Assembly: GCA_963966185.1 (NCBI GenBank)
Contig: CAWZYM010000289.1
Span: 149,501-213,500, forward strand
DNA: 64,000 bases
DNA from: Rhabditoides inermis
Lineage: Eukaryota; Nematoda; Chromadorea; Rhabditida; Rhabditidae
Reading direction: 5' to 3'
Numbering within the stretch: the first letter of the stretch is position 1; every line of letters begins with the position of its first letter. Below the pieces are notes generated by a model. That model was given only the letters and a program-made list of their open reading frames with translations. It had not been told where the DNA came from and ran no database searches. Made by a program: the position numbers and the translations under genes. Shown here one piece after another: positions 23,871 through 33,432 of the stretch.

Positions 23871-24260
23871 CTCGACAAAGTATGCACGGTTCAATGTCCA
23901 GCTAATTCATTCAACATTCGAGCAAAAGGGAGCCTGAGCACACCCAAGCAGTTCATCTACCACGTCTTGTTCAACAAGTTACATGGAGAAGAAGATGCAA
24001 CAGCAACGACCTCTACACGTTGGCTGTCAAACATAACCACCTTCTTTACGCTGGCGTGAAACTACATACAATGGTCGGCTGAAAACACGAGCTTGGTTTT
24101 ACTGTGCGTTTGCTGCGGAATAGCCATCTACTTCGCCTTCAAGTGCGGCATGTTCAAGAAATGCTACCGAAAAAATCGGAGACCAGAAAAGAGACGTCGT
24201 CACCATTGGAGAATATCACAAACCAGTGAGCGGGTATTCGCGTCAATACGCCTACACTAA
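23871..24260 (+). pseudogene. env-like C-terminal fragment of an LTR retroelement
   Basis: One frame carries a Cys-containing ectodomain stretch (about 23880-24056), an in-frame TGA at 24057, then a strongly hydrophobic segment (about 24090-24140), a CxxxxxC-containing boundary and a very basic cytoplasmic tail (KNRRPEKRRRHH), ending with TAA at 24258. This is the shape of the C-terminus of an envelope glycoprotein as found in env-carrying nematode BEL/Pao or Gypsy elements. The upstream part is absent and the stop breaks the frame, so it is a relic. Identification rests on architecture, not on a recognised motif. Confidence 0.4.
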
Positions 24261-24769
24261 GACAGAAAGACGAATCCGCCCCTCATCTACATAGGTAACA
24301 GATAACCGTCTAGCGTATAAAAAAGGACCAAATATGAAAAGAACAAAAAATAAACAGTTATCAACTATCAACGTGAGCATCCATTGTTAAACAACGAGTC
24401 AGGAAATTTGGACTACAAAATACAATTGGTCACAACCAAAACCCCACGACCACCCATGCAGCCAGACGCCCTTTTCGTCCCAACAACAATAGAAGACCAC
24501 TTTCACTCGACCACTCTCTCACCCACGAAACACTCCTCTCCCAACGGAATGGGAGAACAAGAATATCCAATCGATAACGAGAGAACAACAATTCAACATT
24601 TATCAAAACCCGAAAAAATAGGATATGGGGAATGGAAGATCGACAGCCGGACATCGGGAGGCGATGGATGCATCCTCACTGCGACACCCTCACTCTGACC
24701 GTCTGAAAAGAATAAGTCAATCAACAAAGAGAAGGAACACCACTCACAGTAAGAACGCGGTTCAGGTTG
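24261..24769. other. gap without a supported gene
   Basis: Contains a TATA-like GTATAAAAAAGG at about 24317-24328 and an AATAAA at about 24349. An open frame 24384-24698 (Thr/Pro-rich) has no family match. This could be part of a long terminal repeat of the preceding element, but no second copy was seen. Confidence 0.4.
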
Positions 24770-25086
24770 GAGACGTGGCCACTGATGAGATCCTCCGCCA
24801 GATCAAATCCGGAGATCGGGAGGCGATGGGTCTCCGAGGAGAGCCGATCCACCTCGCAGAGCACATGCTGATGCTCCAGCTGTAATCACCATTAACACCG
24901 ACCTCCGAACAACATCAAGTACATACTCGCACTCACGCTCCGAACAGGTGCGGCATTCAGGATCATGAGCCTCAGGCAGTCCAGGGCTTCCTGAGCGGGT
25001 GACCCTTGACCGCGCGGATGGCAGACTCGACCGAGGCACATGACTGGCAGCGGAGTTGGAAATCGGAGAAGCTCATCTTGGGCATC
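24770..25086 (-). pseudogene. degenerate helical-protein gene fragment
   Basis: Minus-strand segments starting MPKMSFSDFQLRCQSC after a TTGATTGTAG acceptor-like site at 25086, then EALDCLRLMILNAAPVRS in a shifted frame, then LEHQHVLCEVDRLSSETH after a GATTACAG acceptor (24885). The second segment begins CTGGAG like exon 2 of the neighbouring 25166-25866 gene, and the spacing is similar, suggesting a decayed relative. Frames do not join without a shift. Confidence 0.3.
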
Positions 25087-25165
25087 TACAATCAATGAAA
25101 ACACGATAAAAGAGGGAAGGAGAGGAAATGCAGCCAATGCAATGAGGCGGAAGCTGTGATCTCAA

Positions 25166-25866
25166 TCATGTCAGACCACCCGCAACATCTGGAGTACCGC
25201 CCACCTACAAACCACCGCCTTACTGCAAAGTGAAACTCTATACGATACGACTATCGAATGATATCTGCACCATTTATCGAAAGTGGAAATCAGATACCGT
25301 AGTCAATAACATCTTTCGGACACCACACCTGAGGAGAAGAGGAGTCATGGGAGTCATCGGGAGTCGAATCGTCAACCGAAGCCGCATCAGACTCATCGAT
25401 AGGGTCGGGAAGAGAGACGCGATCATCCGCATTGCCGACAGCCACGTTGTCACTCGACGCGAGATCAGCATCGAGCTGACGCTGGTCGTCATCACAGAGG
25501 CGAATAGCCTCTAGAATGAATCCGTGCACCTGATCCCGGAAGTCAAGCAGCTTGGACGAGTAGGAGGTGACGCGCTCAACAGCGTCACGCTCCAGCTGCA
25601 AACGTGAGGTCAACTAAGCACAACAGTCGAGAGAAACATTGTCAACCACTCACCACAGCCATGCGGAACGCCTGCTCATCGGTCACTTTGCCAATCAACT
25701 TCTTGCGCATCTCGGACTTGTTGTGATGCCCAGAGAGCACCTCGCGTATACGACGAGCGATGGATTCCAGAGACTCCAAAGTCCAGATAGCAGCGTCAGC
25801 ATCAAAGGACGCCTCCGCGAACAAACAATCATGTAGTTCTCGAGGGGTAGCCGGGATGGAAGACAT
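25166..25866 (-). CDS. unrecognised acidic, probably helical protein
   Basis: Three exons (minus): 25866-25654, 25595-25329, 25204-25166 (172 aa). TTTAG lies directly before the ATG at 25866 (possible trans-splice site). The protein begins MSSIPATPRELHDCLFAEA, has a helical, heptad-like middle (LESIARRIREVL; VERVTSYSSKLLDFRD) and an Asp/Ser-rich end (DDSTPDDSHDSSSPQ). No domain recognised. It lies back to back with the gag-like ORF at 26054 and may belong to the same retroelement debris. The last exon is the least certain. Confidence 0.45.
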
Positions 25867-26053
25867 CTAAATTATCCGACTGAGTACAAAGGAAAACGAC
25901 AAAGAAGGACGACCAATCACGAGAGCACTCGCGGTATGCAAATTAAGACCCCAGGTCGACGGTATCTGTACAGCAGCCGTGCCAAGCGTCGGGCGACACG
26001 TTCCCACGAGTTAAAGCCGCGCCGGCTATATTCTGCTGCCGCGGAGGGCCCCG

Positions 26054-26680
26054 ATGGGAGATAGATTCAAATATAAGAAAGAAGGGAGAAACGTACAAAC
26101 GGTCATGCATAGCGACAGCGAGATGGAGCCGGTCGACGGAGAGGAGCGTATTGTCCGCTATCGTGAACGCCACCAGAAGGAGAGGCAATCATTCACTCGG
26201 CACACCAAGGACTCGTCGACATTCAACCACTACTACAGAAAGGTGAACCGACGCCCCACTAACCTCGAGTCCAGACTCACTCGGGTCGAGCCTACTACTC
26301 AAGTACAGCGTCGTTTCAAGATCCGTGAGTGCAGACTATGTGATTCGTACACCCACGACGTGAAACACTGTGCTACATTTGCCTCCCCCAAAGCCAAAGC
26401 GATAGTGTGCCAGCTACGCAACCTGTGCCGTATGTGTTTCAATCATACCAATGACGTCAAGTGCCCTTTCGTGTATAATATGGCTTGCAAACGGAGCGAG
26501 GCCAACGGACGCGAAGCCGATCACTCGAGGCTGGCATGTCAACACGACAATTCTCGCTTTCGAAACAAGAGCGCTGAGAACCAGCCCCAGGACCCTACTC
26601 GCATCACCGCGCACCAGTCCCACGCATCAGTACCTTTCCACCTCAAAGAAAGACACCGCGTACCACAAACTACATTGTGA
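26054..26680 (+). mobile_element. BEL/Pao-type gag C-terminus with zinc knuckles
   Basis: A 208-codon open frame. Residues ~95-165 contain CRLCDSYTHDVKHC, an exact CX2CX4HX4C zinc knuckle, followed by NLCRMCFNHTNDVKC and then ACKRSE...DHSRLAC. This spacing, LC-x-x-C-F ... C ... C-x-x-C ... H-x-x-L-x-C, is that of BEL/Pao gag proteins, which bind element RNA. Knuckle 2 has Asn in place of His and knuckle 3 has Ser in place of Cys. No protease, reverse transcriptase or integrase follows. Relic, same strand as the env-like piece upstream. Confidence 0.6.
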
Positions 26681-28555
26681 TTTTCAACTACATACTCGAC
26701 ATTCACCTCAAATAAATCAACACTATTCGACAATGTACACTAATCAACTATTCTACAAATCGTTCAGTCAACACCTATTCATATCAACAGTTTATGAACG
26801 GCAACACGCACATATCAGCATATACCTGCGCCGTCCATCTACTTGGGCGGAGTGTCGGTAAGCCCGATTCAACACAATAATGAAGTCACTGCAGATCACT
26901 CCGATCTCCAGTGTCTCCCACGGTTGACGCCGATTCGGAGCCGCCGCCGCGCCGCTGATGGCCGCTCCGACGTCGCGTTCACGGCTCCGAGAATCTTTTA
27001 TACGGGTCTTTTATACGCTGGATGTCGATCCTTCTCGAATGTCGTTATATTTCATTCGCCGATTGTCATTATTACGCGATCGCGCAAATGTATTCACGAT
27101 ACGATCACATTATCGATATCGTTAACAAAGGTGCCGCCAAATTGTGATATGTAAGTTTAAAGAAAGCATACCTTCTTTCCTTCTTTGTGCATAAAAGACA
27201 GCATAATCTTGAGATGTAGGCTGAAATTGAGCGTGGATTGATCAAAAACAACTACGAAAAACACTGATAAACCGGCAATATTTTAATCTTTAAAGAAAAA
27301 GAGAAAGAGAGGGAGTAAGTAAAGGAAGAGATTGAAAAATCAACGAATTTTTTCGATGACTGTATTGCATTATTAGACAATAGCCAATAATATTATGAAG
27401 ATATGTTTTCATGAGACGGCACTATATAAGATAGAGTAGGGTATAAATGATGAAAAATGAAAGACATTGGCGTTCCATGCTTCCATGACACATGGTTGGG
27501 TGAAGAGATAAAGGGCACGCGGCGAGGATGAATGAATAGAAACATGGGAATGCGAGTGTGGGAGACGAACGCATTGACACAATGACACCCACCCGTTCCA
27601 AACTGTCTATGTTCTGTAAACACAATGATCGAGTAACCGAGTTGCATTCTGTGCACCTCAAATCTTCATTGTAAACAAACAGTGACATTTGAGCCGACCA
27701 CATTACTCTCGATAATCTCGTTTCTTTTCACTTTCTAAAAGACACCTACTTCAAGGAGAGATGGGGGGAGAGGGAGGAGAGAGATGAAGGAAAAAAAGGA
27801 AGAGAGAGGCGAGAGAGAGAGAAAGAACGAGCAAGAGAGCGAAACGAAGTGAGAAGAGAGGAGAGCGGAGAGACGAGAGAAAGATATTACGATATATGTT
27901 ATTACGCTATCACTGTTTCATCGATAATTACTCAAAAAAAAACGAACTGTATTAATTTAATAGTGTGCATAAATCGTGGTTACTACAGTTTTCTTCCTCG
28001 CATCCGAGTGTTTTTTCTCACAGACCCCGGCTGTCATCCAAGAGGTTTATGACGGTCAAGGTTCAGCCTAAGATGGATCATCAACAACAAAAAAAATACA
28101 TATACGTTTTATTGCATTTATTTTATTGCGTAAATTGTAAAAAAAAGTGTCTGAAAAGTGACAACGGAGTGAGTATTTTTATCTCTCAGCTGGTTATTAG
28201 CAGGTTACTGCCTTTTCACTTTACTTGGTGAACCGACTTGAATATGTGACGGCTTGGTTAGATTTTTTAACTCTTGATACTTTGCCATGATTGTTTACAA
28301 ACCGCATTATATATATATATTAGGATAATGCATTGTGGGTTGCGGTTAGTATCACCTCATTATCTCATGACCTTTCGATGGCCCCTTCATTCGGAGATCA
28401 TTATCATTGCCTTATATTTTCTCTGCGATCGTTAAAACATCTGCGATTACTTACTATCTTCTAACTCATTCGTTGTTGATATTGAAACCTTCCTTTTCTT
28501 ACGTTATTTCGATAATCGTTATTATTTCGTTATTATTTCATTAATATTTCCAGAA
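26681..28555. other. intergenic region without recognised gene
   Basis: Holds a GC-rich block at 26920-26990, an AT-rich stretch, a purine-rich GA block at about 27755-27880 and a short (AT)n at 28309-28320. No coding segment with splice or family support. The last few hundred bases are the presumed promoter of the 28556 gene. Confidence 0.5.
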
Positions 28556-31500
28556 ATGTTATTAATTTTAATACTATTACCTGTATTTTCTATCGTAAAC
28601 GCTGAAGAGATTTCTCACACGGTGAGGATACGGTGGGGAATGTATGTTGTCAAATAGGAAAAAAATCACTAAATAGGGAATATATTTGTTGAGTATCTTT
28701 GTTAGTTCAGGCGTGGATTACTGACGAATGGATGCCGTGTAATGCTAAATGCAATACTACCGGACAACAGCACAGATACATCTACTGCCAAACGGTCAGT
28801 GCAGCTTTCAGAGTTCGAAAACATTTTAAAATGCAGACATTCGCGAATGGTTCGATCGCCGTGGTGGATAATGGAGCCTGTACTGATCACACTCCCAATG
28901 CTTATCAGGAGTGCTATCGGTGAGTGTTGTTTTGTGATATACCACATGTTTGAAAGTTTACACTGATCGAAAATGTGCTGAAACAGGCGCTTTCTCGAGT
29001 CGGCGCGAAAAGTGGTTGATCTTTGACATTTCTGACGTCATATTATGAAATTTTAATCATGTAACAAGTTTTTTTTAAATAAAGATATCCACGGAAAATA
29101 TGATTGCCTCATTTGAAAAAAGTTTCAAATAAAATAAATAAAATAAGGATTTAGTTTTCCATTCAGATAACACATGGAAAACGGGAAAAAATGTGAAATG
29201 TAGCGATGGACGTAGCAATAATCACTCGGCTACCAAACTGTCCGAAATTCCGTAGTGTTATTGCCGCCCTCAAACTTTTTAGTAATTTCGTAAACAAAAT
29301 AAATACCTTTCACTTATTGTGAAACAGTTCTTCGACAGTATTGTCTATGTTTTAGTGACTGTCCGAACTCCCCCTATTTGCACGTGTCTGCGTGGAGTGA
29401 GTGCTCTGAGCAGTGCGGAGTCGGCACACAAACCAGGAATATCACCTGTAGACAGTATCATCCCTGTCAGCACAAACACCAGGTACGTATTTGAAGTGAC
29501 AATTTCATGACTTAAACCAAAAAAAAAGTTTTACACTGTAAAATAAACTGGCAATTCTCATTACACGTGACATTGGGAAACGATAATTGAAACCTACAAG
29601 TAATTTTGCACAGGAATACTGCGATATAGAGTTGGACATATCATCATGCGGAGTACATTCGCTTCCGATCGATCGACCATGCACACTCGCTTCCTGTGAC
29701 GAACCGCACTGGAAAACGTCACCTTGGAAATACGTGAGTGATATCGTACACTTCCCCATATTGCTAAAAAAAAAGTGTGAAATTACGATACTTGTGGGAA
29801 AAAGTTACAAATGTGCTCTTCGAGAGCTGTAGTGGGGGGTCACGGACCATCTACTAAACAAAGTTTGAGCCGTTTCAGACAAACGGTTATGAAGTGATTT
29901 TAGCGCAATGTATCTTCGTAGCTCTTTGGTTCATCAGCATATATTAAAACTCTTTGGTTCATCAGCATATTTTTGAGATTTTTATAGGTGCCATACATCC
30001 GGGACCCGGTACAGATTCGTGATGTCAATTGTGTGGGGAAGAACCAGGAATCTCTTCCTCATCCCATGTGCTTCGGACAACCGCCAAACTCTAGACGGTG
30101 AGAGCATGTGAACAGCGGGGAAAATATCCTTTAAAAATGTTTTCAGTCAAGGCACGTATTGGTATTCTAAGAGATATACGAATTGTTCGTCTAGCTGTGG
30201 TTGGGGAGTATGGCACTCGTACTCATTCTGTGCGTACACCGACTTGATCACGAATGAGCAAGTCACGGTGAGTTATCATAATACTGCTGCTAAAACCATA
30301 ACCAATGACTACTGTAACCCGATACCGATGTAATCAAAGACGATCCCAAGACATATGAGAAAGAGAAGAGTTTTACTACAGCATACATGAATGTGCATGA
30401 ACACGACAACGATCGTAGAACAACACGACGACTAGCATACAGCGGGTGGATGTGAGTGACCGGCTGCCGGCGCTTATATACTGTCCGATGGTGTGATGTG
30501 GCGGCAGTATGAGTGTGTTCTTATCAGAAAAAACGCAGTTGTTCTGAGACGACAGAATGAGCGGCATTCTGTTACTGAACTGTCAAAACGAAAAGTCACA
30601 CATGCCCTTTCCATCCTTTATAAGATTCCTTGCGATAAATACTATCGTTCTGACTGTATGGTGATGAGGAAACATCGTTACTAGAGACTTTTGGACATAA
30701 ACGCGATAAAAAGTTGAGCGGGCAAAATTGTTGGCCGCATGGCGGCATCGCGCCGATCCGATACCGCACCGATGGTCATTTCTAACTTTCCAGTCACTAA
30801 CCATTCCGCTACACTGCCGTTGTTGACAGTGTGTTTTTGAACAAGTTTCGCAATTTGTTTGCGAGCTTTAGCAGTTATCACATAATTATTAGAAACCAAA
30901 CTGTTCTAACAGAAAAGCTTAGTTGGTCGCCGAGTGACTGGAAATAAGGTGTGTTTTTCACGCTCTCCTGAAAAAGTTTTTTTTTTGAAAGCCGTATGAG
31001 ATTGTAATTTTCAAACTGATCATTAATGATGTGAAGTGGTTGGGAAGCGCAATGAACTACAGAGGTGGCCAGGTACACGCCACTTTGCGGCCATCGCGCC
31101 CGTTTTGGCCACTTCTGGAAACACTTCTCGATGATCCGTGGTCCATACGGGCTCCGAAAAAGCGGAATCAGAGAGGTCTCATCGTGATCTATCTAACTTC
31201 TTTGACTGAATCGATATCAATCGATCAATTCTCAATCGGAATGACAATCTCAATAAGAATTCTCAATCTGAAATTCAAAAAAAAAGAGTCAAATCAAGTT
31301 TTCGCAAAAAAAAAACACTCTTTTAAGCTCTGTGAGAAGAGCTGAATAGAGTCTGACAACATAATTGATGAGACACACTGCATCCGATGAGCTACGTTTT
31401 GATCCGACTGATCCACTCTCCTGCCTAATGAACGCACTTTTGGTGGAATTGGCGGCAAGGGCTGGACTCAAGCGCGAGCCAGACTTGATTGTACAAGAGA

Positions 31501-32014
31501 GCAGGCGAAAGCGAGAGAGCAGAGAGGAAGGGGAGAACGGCAGACGTTCGCACCACCGACAGCTGTCTTGTTTGCAGCCTGTTGCGATGAGTCATCAACA
31601 CGATCACCGAGATACTGCAGAGAGCATGTCTATCGTAACCCGAATCCTATGCAACCACAAACTATCCCAAGACATATGATAGAAACGTGTTCTACTATAG
31701 CAATGTACATAAGGAGAACACAAATGATAAACGAAATGGGTCGGGTCGCTTCCAATTCGGTGGGATCTTCCACCATGTTTACTCTACGCGTGAATAGAGT
31801 GCACAGTGCACATCTATCACATTTACTAACAACTGCCATGATAGTTGTAACTAATAGTTTTTTTTTTCAGATTCCCGACGAATATTGTTTTTATGTTTCT
31901 TCCCATGAGTTTGAGAGGGAGCCTGATGTGTCTGCGTGTGTCGGAATGGAGACGTGCAGAACAGGCATCATTATTCCATGGTGGCGTACAACCACAATGA
32001 AACCGAATACATAA
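28556..32014 (+). CDS. secreted thrombospondin type-1 repeat (TSR) protein
   Basis: Seven exons: 28556-28621, 28711-28919, 29356-29482, 29614-29733, 29988-30097, 30147-30267, 31871-32014 (298 aa, phases consistent). A TTTCCAG acceptor two bases before the ATG suggests trans-splicing. A signal peptide (MLLILILLPVFSIVNA) is followed by TSRs of the ADAMTS-tail type: WITDEWMPCNAKCNTTGQQHR; LHVSAWSECSEQCGVGTQTR; and a weaker third, YWYSKRYTNCSSSCGWGVW. Each is spread over two exons. There is no catalytic domain. Such proteins act in extracellular matrix; a more exact role cannot be inferred. The 1.6-kb last intron is unlike the others and contains repeats. Confidence 0.8.
30300..31745. repeat. intron insertion bounded by diverged direct repeats
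   Basis: About 90 bp at 30315-30405 and at 31638-31725 are alike and in the same orientation (CCCAAGACATATGA(G/T)A, then TTCTACTATAGCA or TTTACTACAGCA). Between them lies a tRNA-like A-box segment (minus, about 30825-30790) and AT-rich sequence. The arrangement suggests a mobile-element insertion or a tandem duplication inside the TSR gene intron. Confidence 0.5.
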
Positions 32015-32301
32015 CCGAATACATCGATCGATTCTGAAACTTCTTCTCTTTTTTTTCTATTTTACGCTATTGAAGGCACAGTGGCGCTTAGTTTTTAACT
32101 ATGGGTCATTGCTTGTGTAAAAACATGAAACAAACAAAGAAAATACGAAAAAAGGCGATGAACCTTGGTGAAGCTAAACGCCCCTGTGTCTAAAATCCGA
32201 ATATGTGTTTATGTGATCGATTTTAAAATGTCAATATTGCTTCTATCATACTATAATATAAGAAAACATTTTTTTCATAGTTGGATTGTTTGTAACTCTT
32301 G

Positions 32302-32307
32302 AATAAA
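32302..32307 (+). terminator. poly(A) signal of TSR gene
   Basis: AATAAA about 290 bp after the TSR gene stop codon; one of several AT-rich candidates. Confidence 0.4.
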
Positions 32308-32495
32308 TTGATATTTTTCATGTCATTGATATCCACCCGTTCACGGTAAGTTAGCTGTCTCTTCACTTGTTTTCTACACTTCTTTGTGAGGGGCATTTCA
32401 ATCCCAATGAATCAGAGTTGTTCACTTTATAGAGCTAAAACTCTTTTCGATTGTTTAGTGAATCTTTACCCATTAGTGAATGCTCCAGAGGAGCA

Positions 32496-32497
<2 letters not shown>

Positions 32498-32556
<59 letters not shown>

Positions 32557-32603
32557 AAGAGAGAAAGAGGGAGAGGGAGAGAGAGAGAAAGAGAAAGAGA
32601 GAT

Positions 32604-32646
<43 letters not shown>
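32498..32646. repeat. (GA)n microsatellite
   Basis: About 150 bp of interrupted GA repeat in intergenic sequence between the TSR gene and the Ulp1-like frame. Long Arg-Glu or Ser-Leu frames here are translations of the repeat. Confidence 0.95.
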
Positions 32647-32649
<3 letters not shown>

Positions 32650-32829
32650 AACAGCTGAGCTTCTCCAGCCAACTCCCCTTCACGGGAAGTGACATGGGGT
32701 TCACCTGGGACAAGTCAATGTCCATGAGTCTCGGGATCTCGTTCTCTCATTATAAATTGTCTTCCTCATTCTCACTCTTAGCTGTTCCAGCTCTCCATTC
32801 GAGTGAAAGAACGGTCGATTATCAATTGA

Positions 32830-33198
32830 TTATTTGAGAATCATCACAATTCTCAGTCTACAATTCACTTCGATTCTTTCTTGCCTACTGTAGATGGCAG
32901 GCTCGGCATACTGTATCTCGCGGCCGAACAGGCGCTCCAGTTTATCAATCGATTGATTACCGATCGAGTTGCATTGTCTGGGATCGTATACGGTAGCTTT
33001 GTCGTGTGACTTATCAGCCACAACCAGCATCCAGTGATTGTTGTAGTGGTACGGTAGCACCACTTTACTGTACATGTACCTTGCGTCTCGCATTGCGTTA
33101 CACAGTGCGATCTCGCTTCCTTTGTATTTCCATATCACTCCACGCACGATAGCAGCCGCCGTACCAAAGTCCCCCTCTACACACGATCTTTTTCGCAT
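32830..33198 (-). pseudogene. Ulp1/SENP-like cysteine protease C-terminal fragment
   Basis: A 122-codon frame with the C48 protease layout: YHYNNHWMLVVADKSHD (catalytic His in HW), ATVYDPRQ (Asp), then SRQERIEVNCRLRIVMIL, with the oxyanion Gln and nucleophile Cys in the usual Q-x5-D/N-C order. The Gly normally after the Cys is Arg. The family removes SUMO or other ubiquitin-like tags and is also carried by several DNA transposons and viruses. No N-terminal part is visible and neighbours are repeats, so a transposon-derived relic is likely, but a short active protease is not excluded. Confidence 0.55.
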
Positions 33199-33432
33199 GT
33201 TATTCGTGTGATAAGTTGAAATGATGTGAAGTAATCACAGAAGATCATAATGTGCACCCCATTATCACACCAACTTTCTGCGCGGGAATGCTTGTAACAC
33301 CGCAACTTTTGAAATTAGCACGCAAGAAACTGCGCGAATTCAAAATAACACACGAGGTAAACAATACCGTGTCCTTTCGCAGCAACGGAACATGCCATTC
33401 CTTTCCTCTACCTACTCCTCCGACGGTCGACA

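Noticed and set aside
30785..30830. tRNA-like A box on the minus strand in the TSR intron
   Set aside because: Only one promoter box is recognisable and no cloverleaf forms.
32386..32837. Long frames rich in Arg-Glu or Ser-Leu
   Set aside because: Translations of the (GA)n/(CT)n microsatellite; the same holds at 39314-40165, 36667-37138 and 50022-50412.
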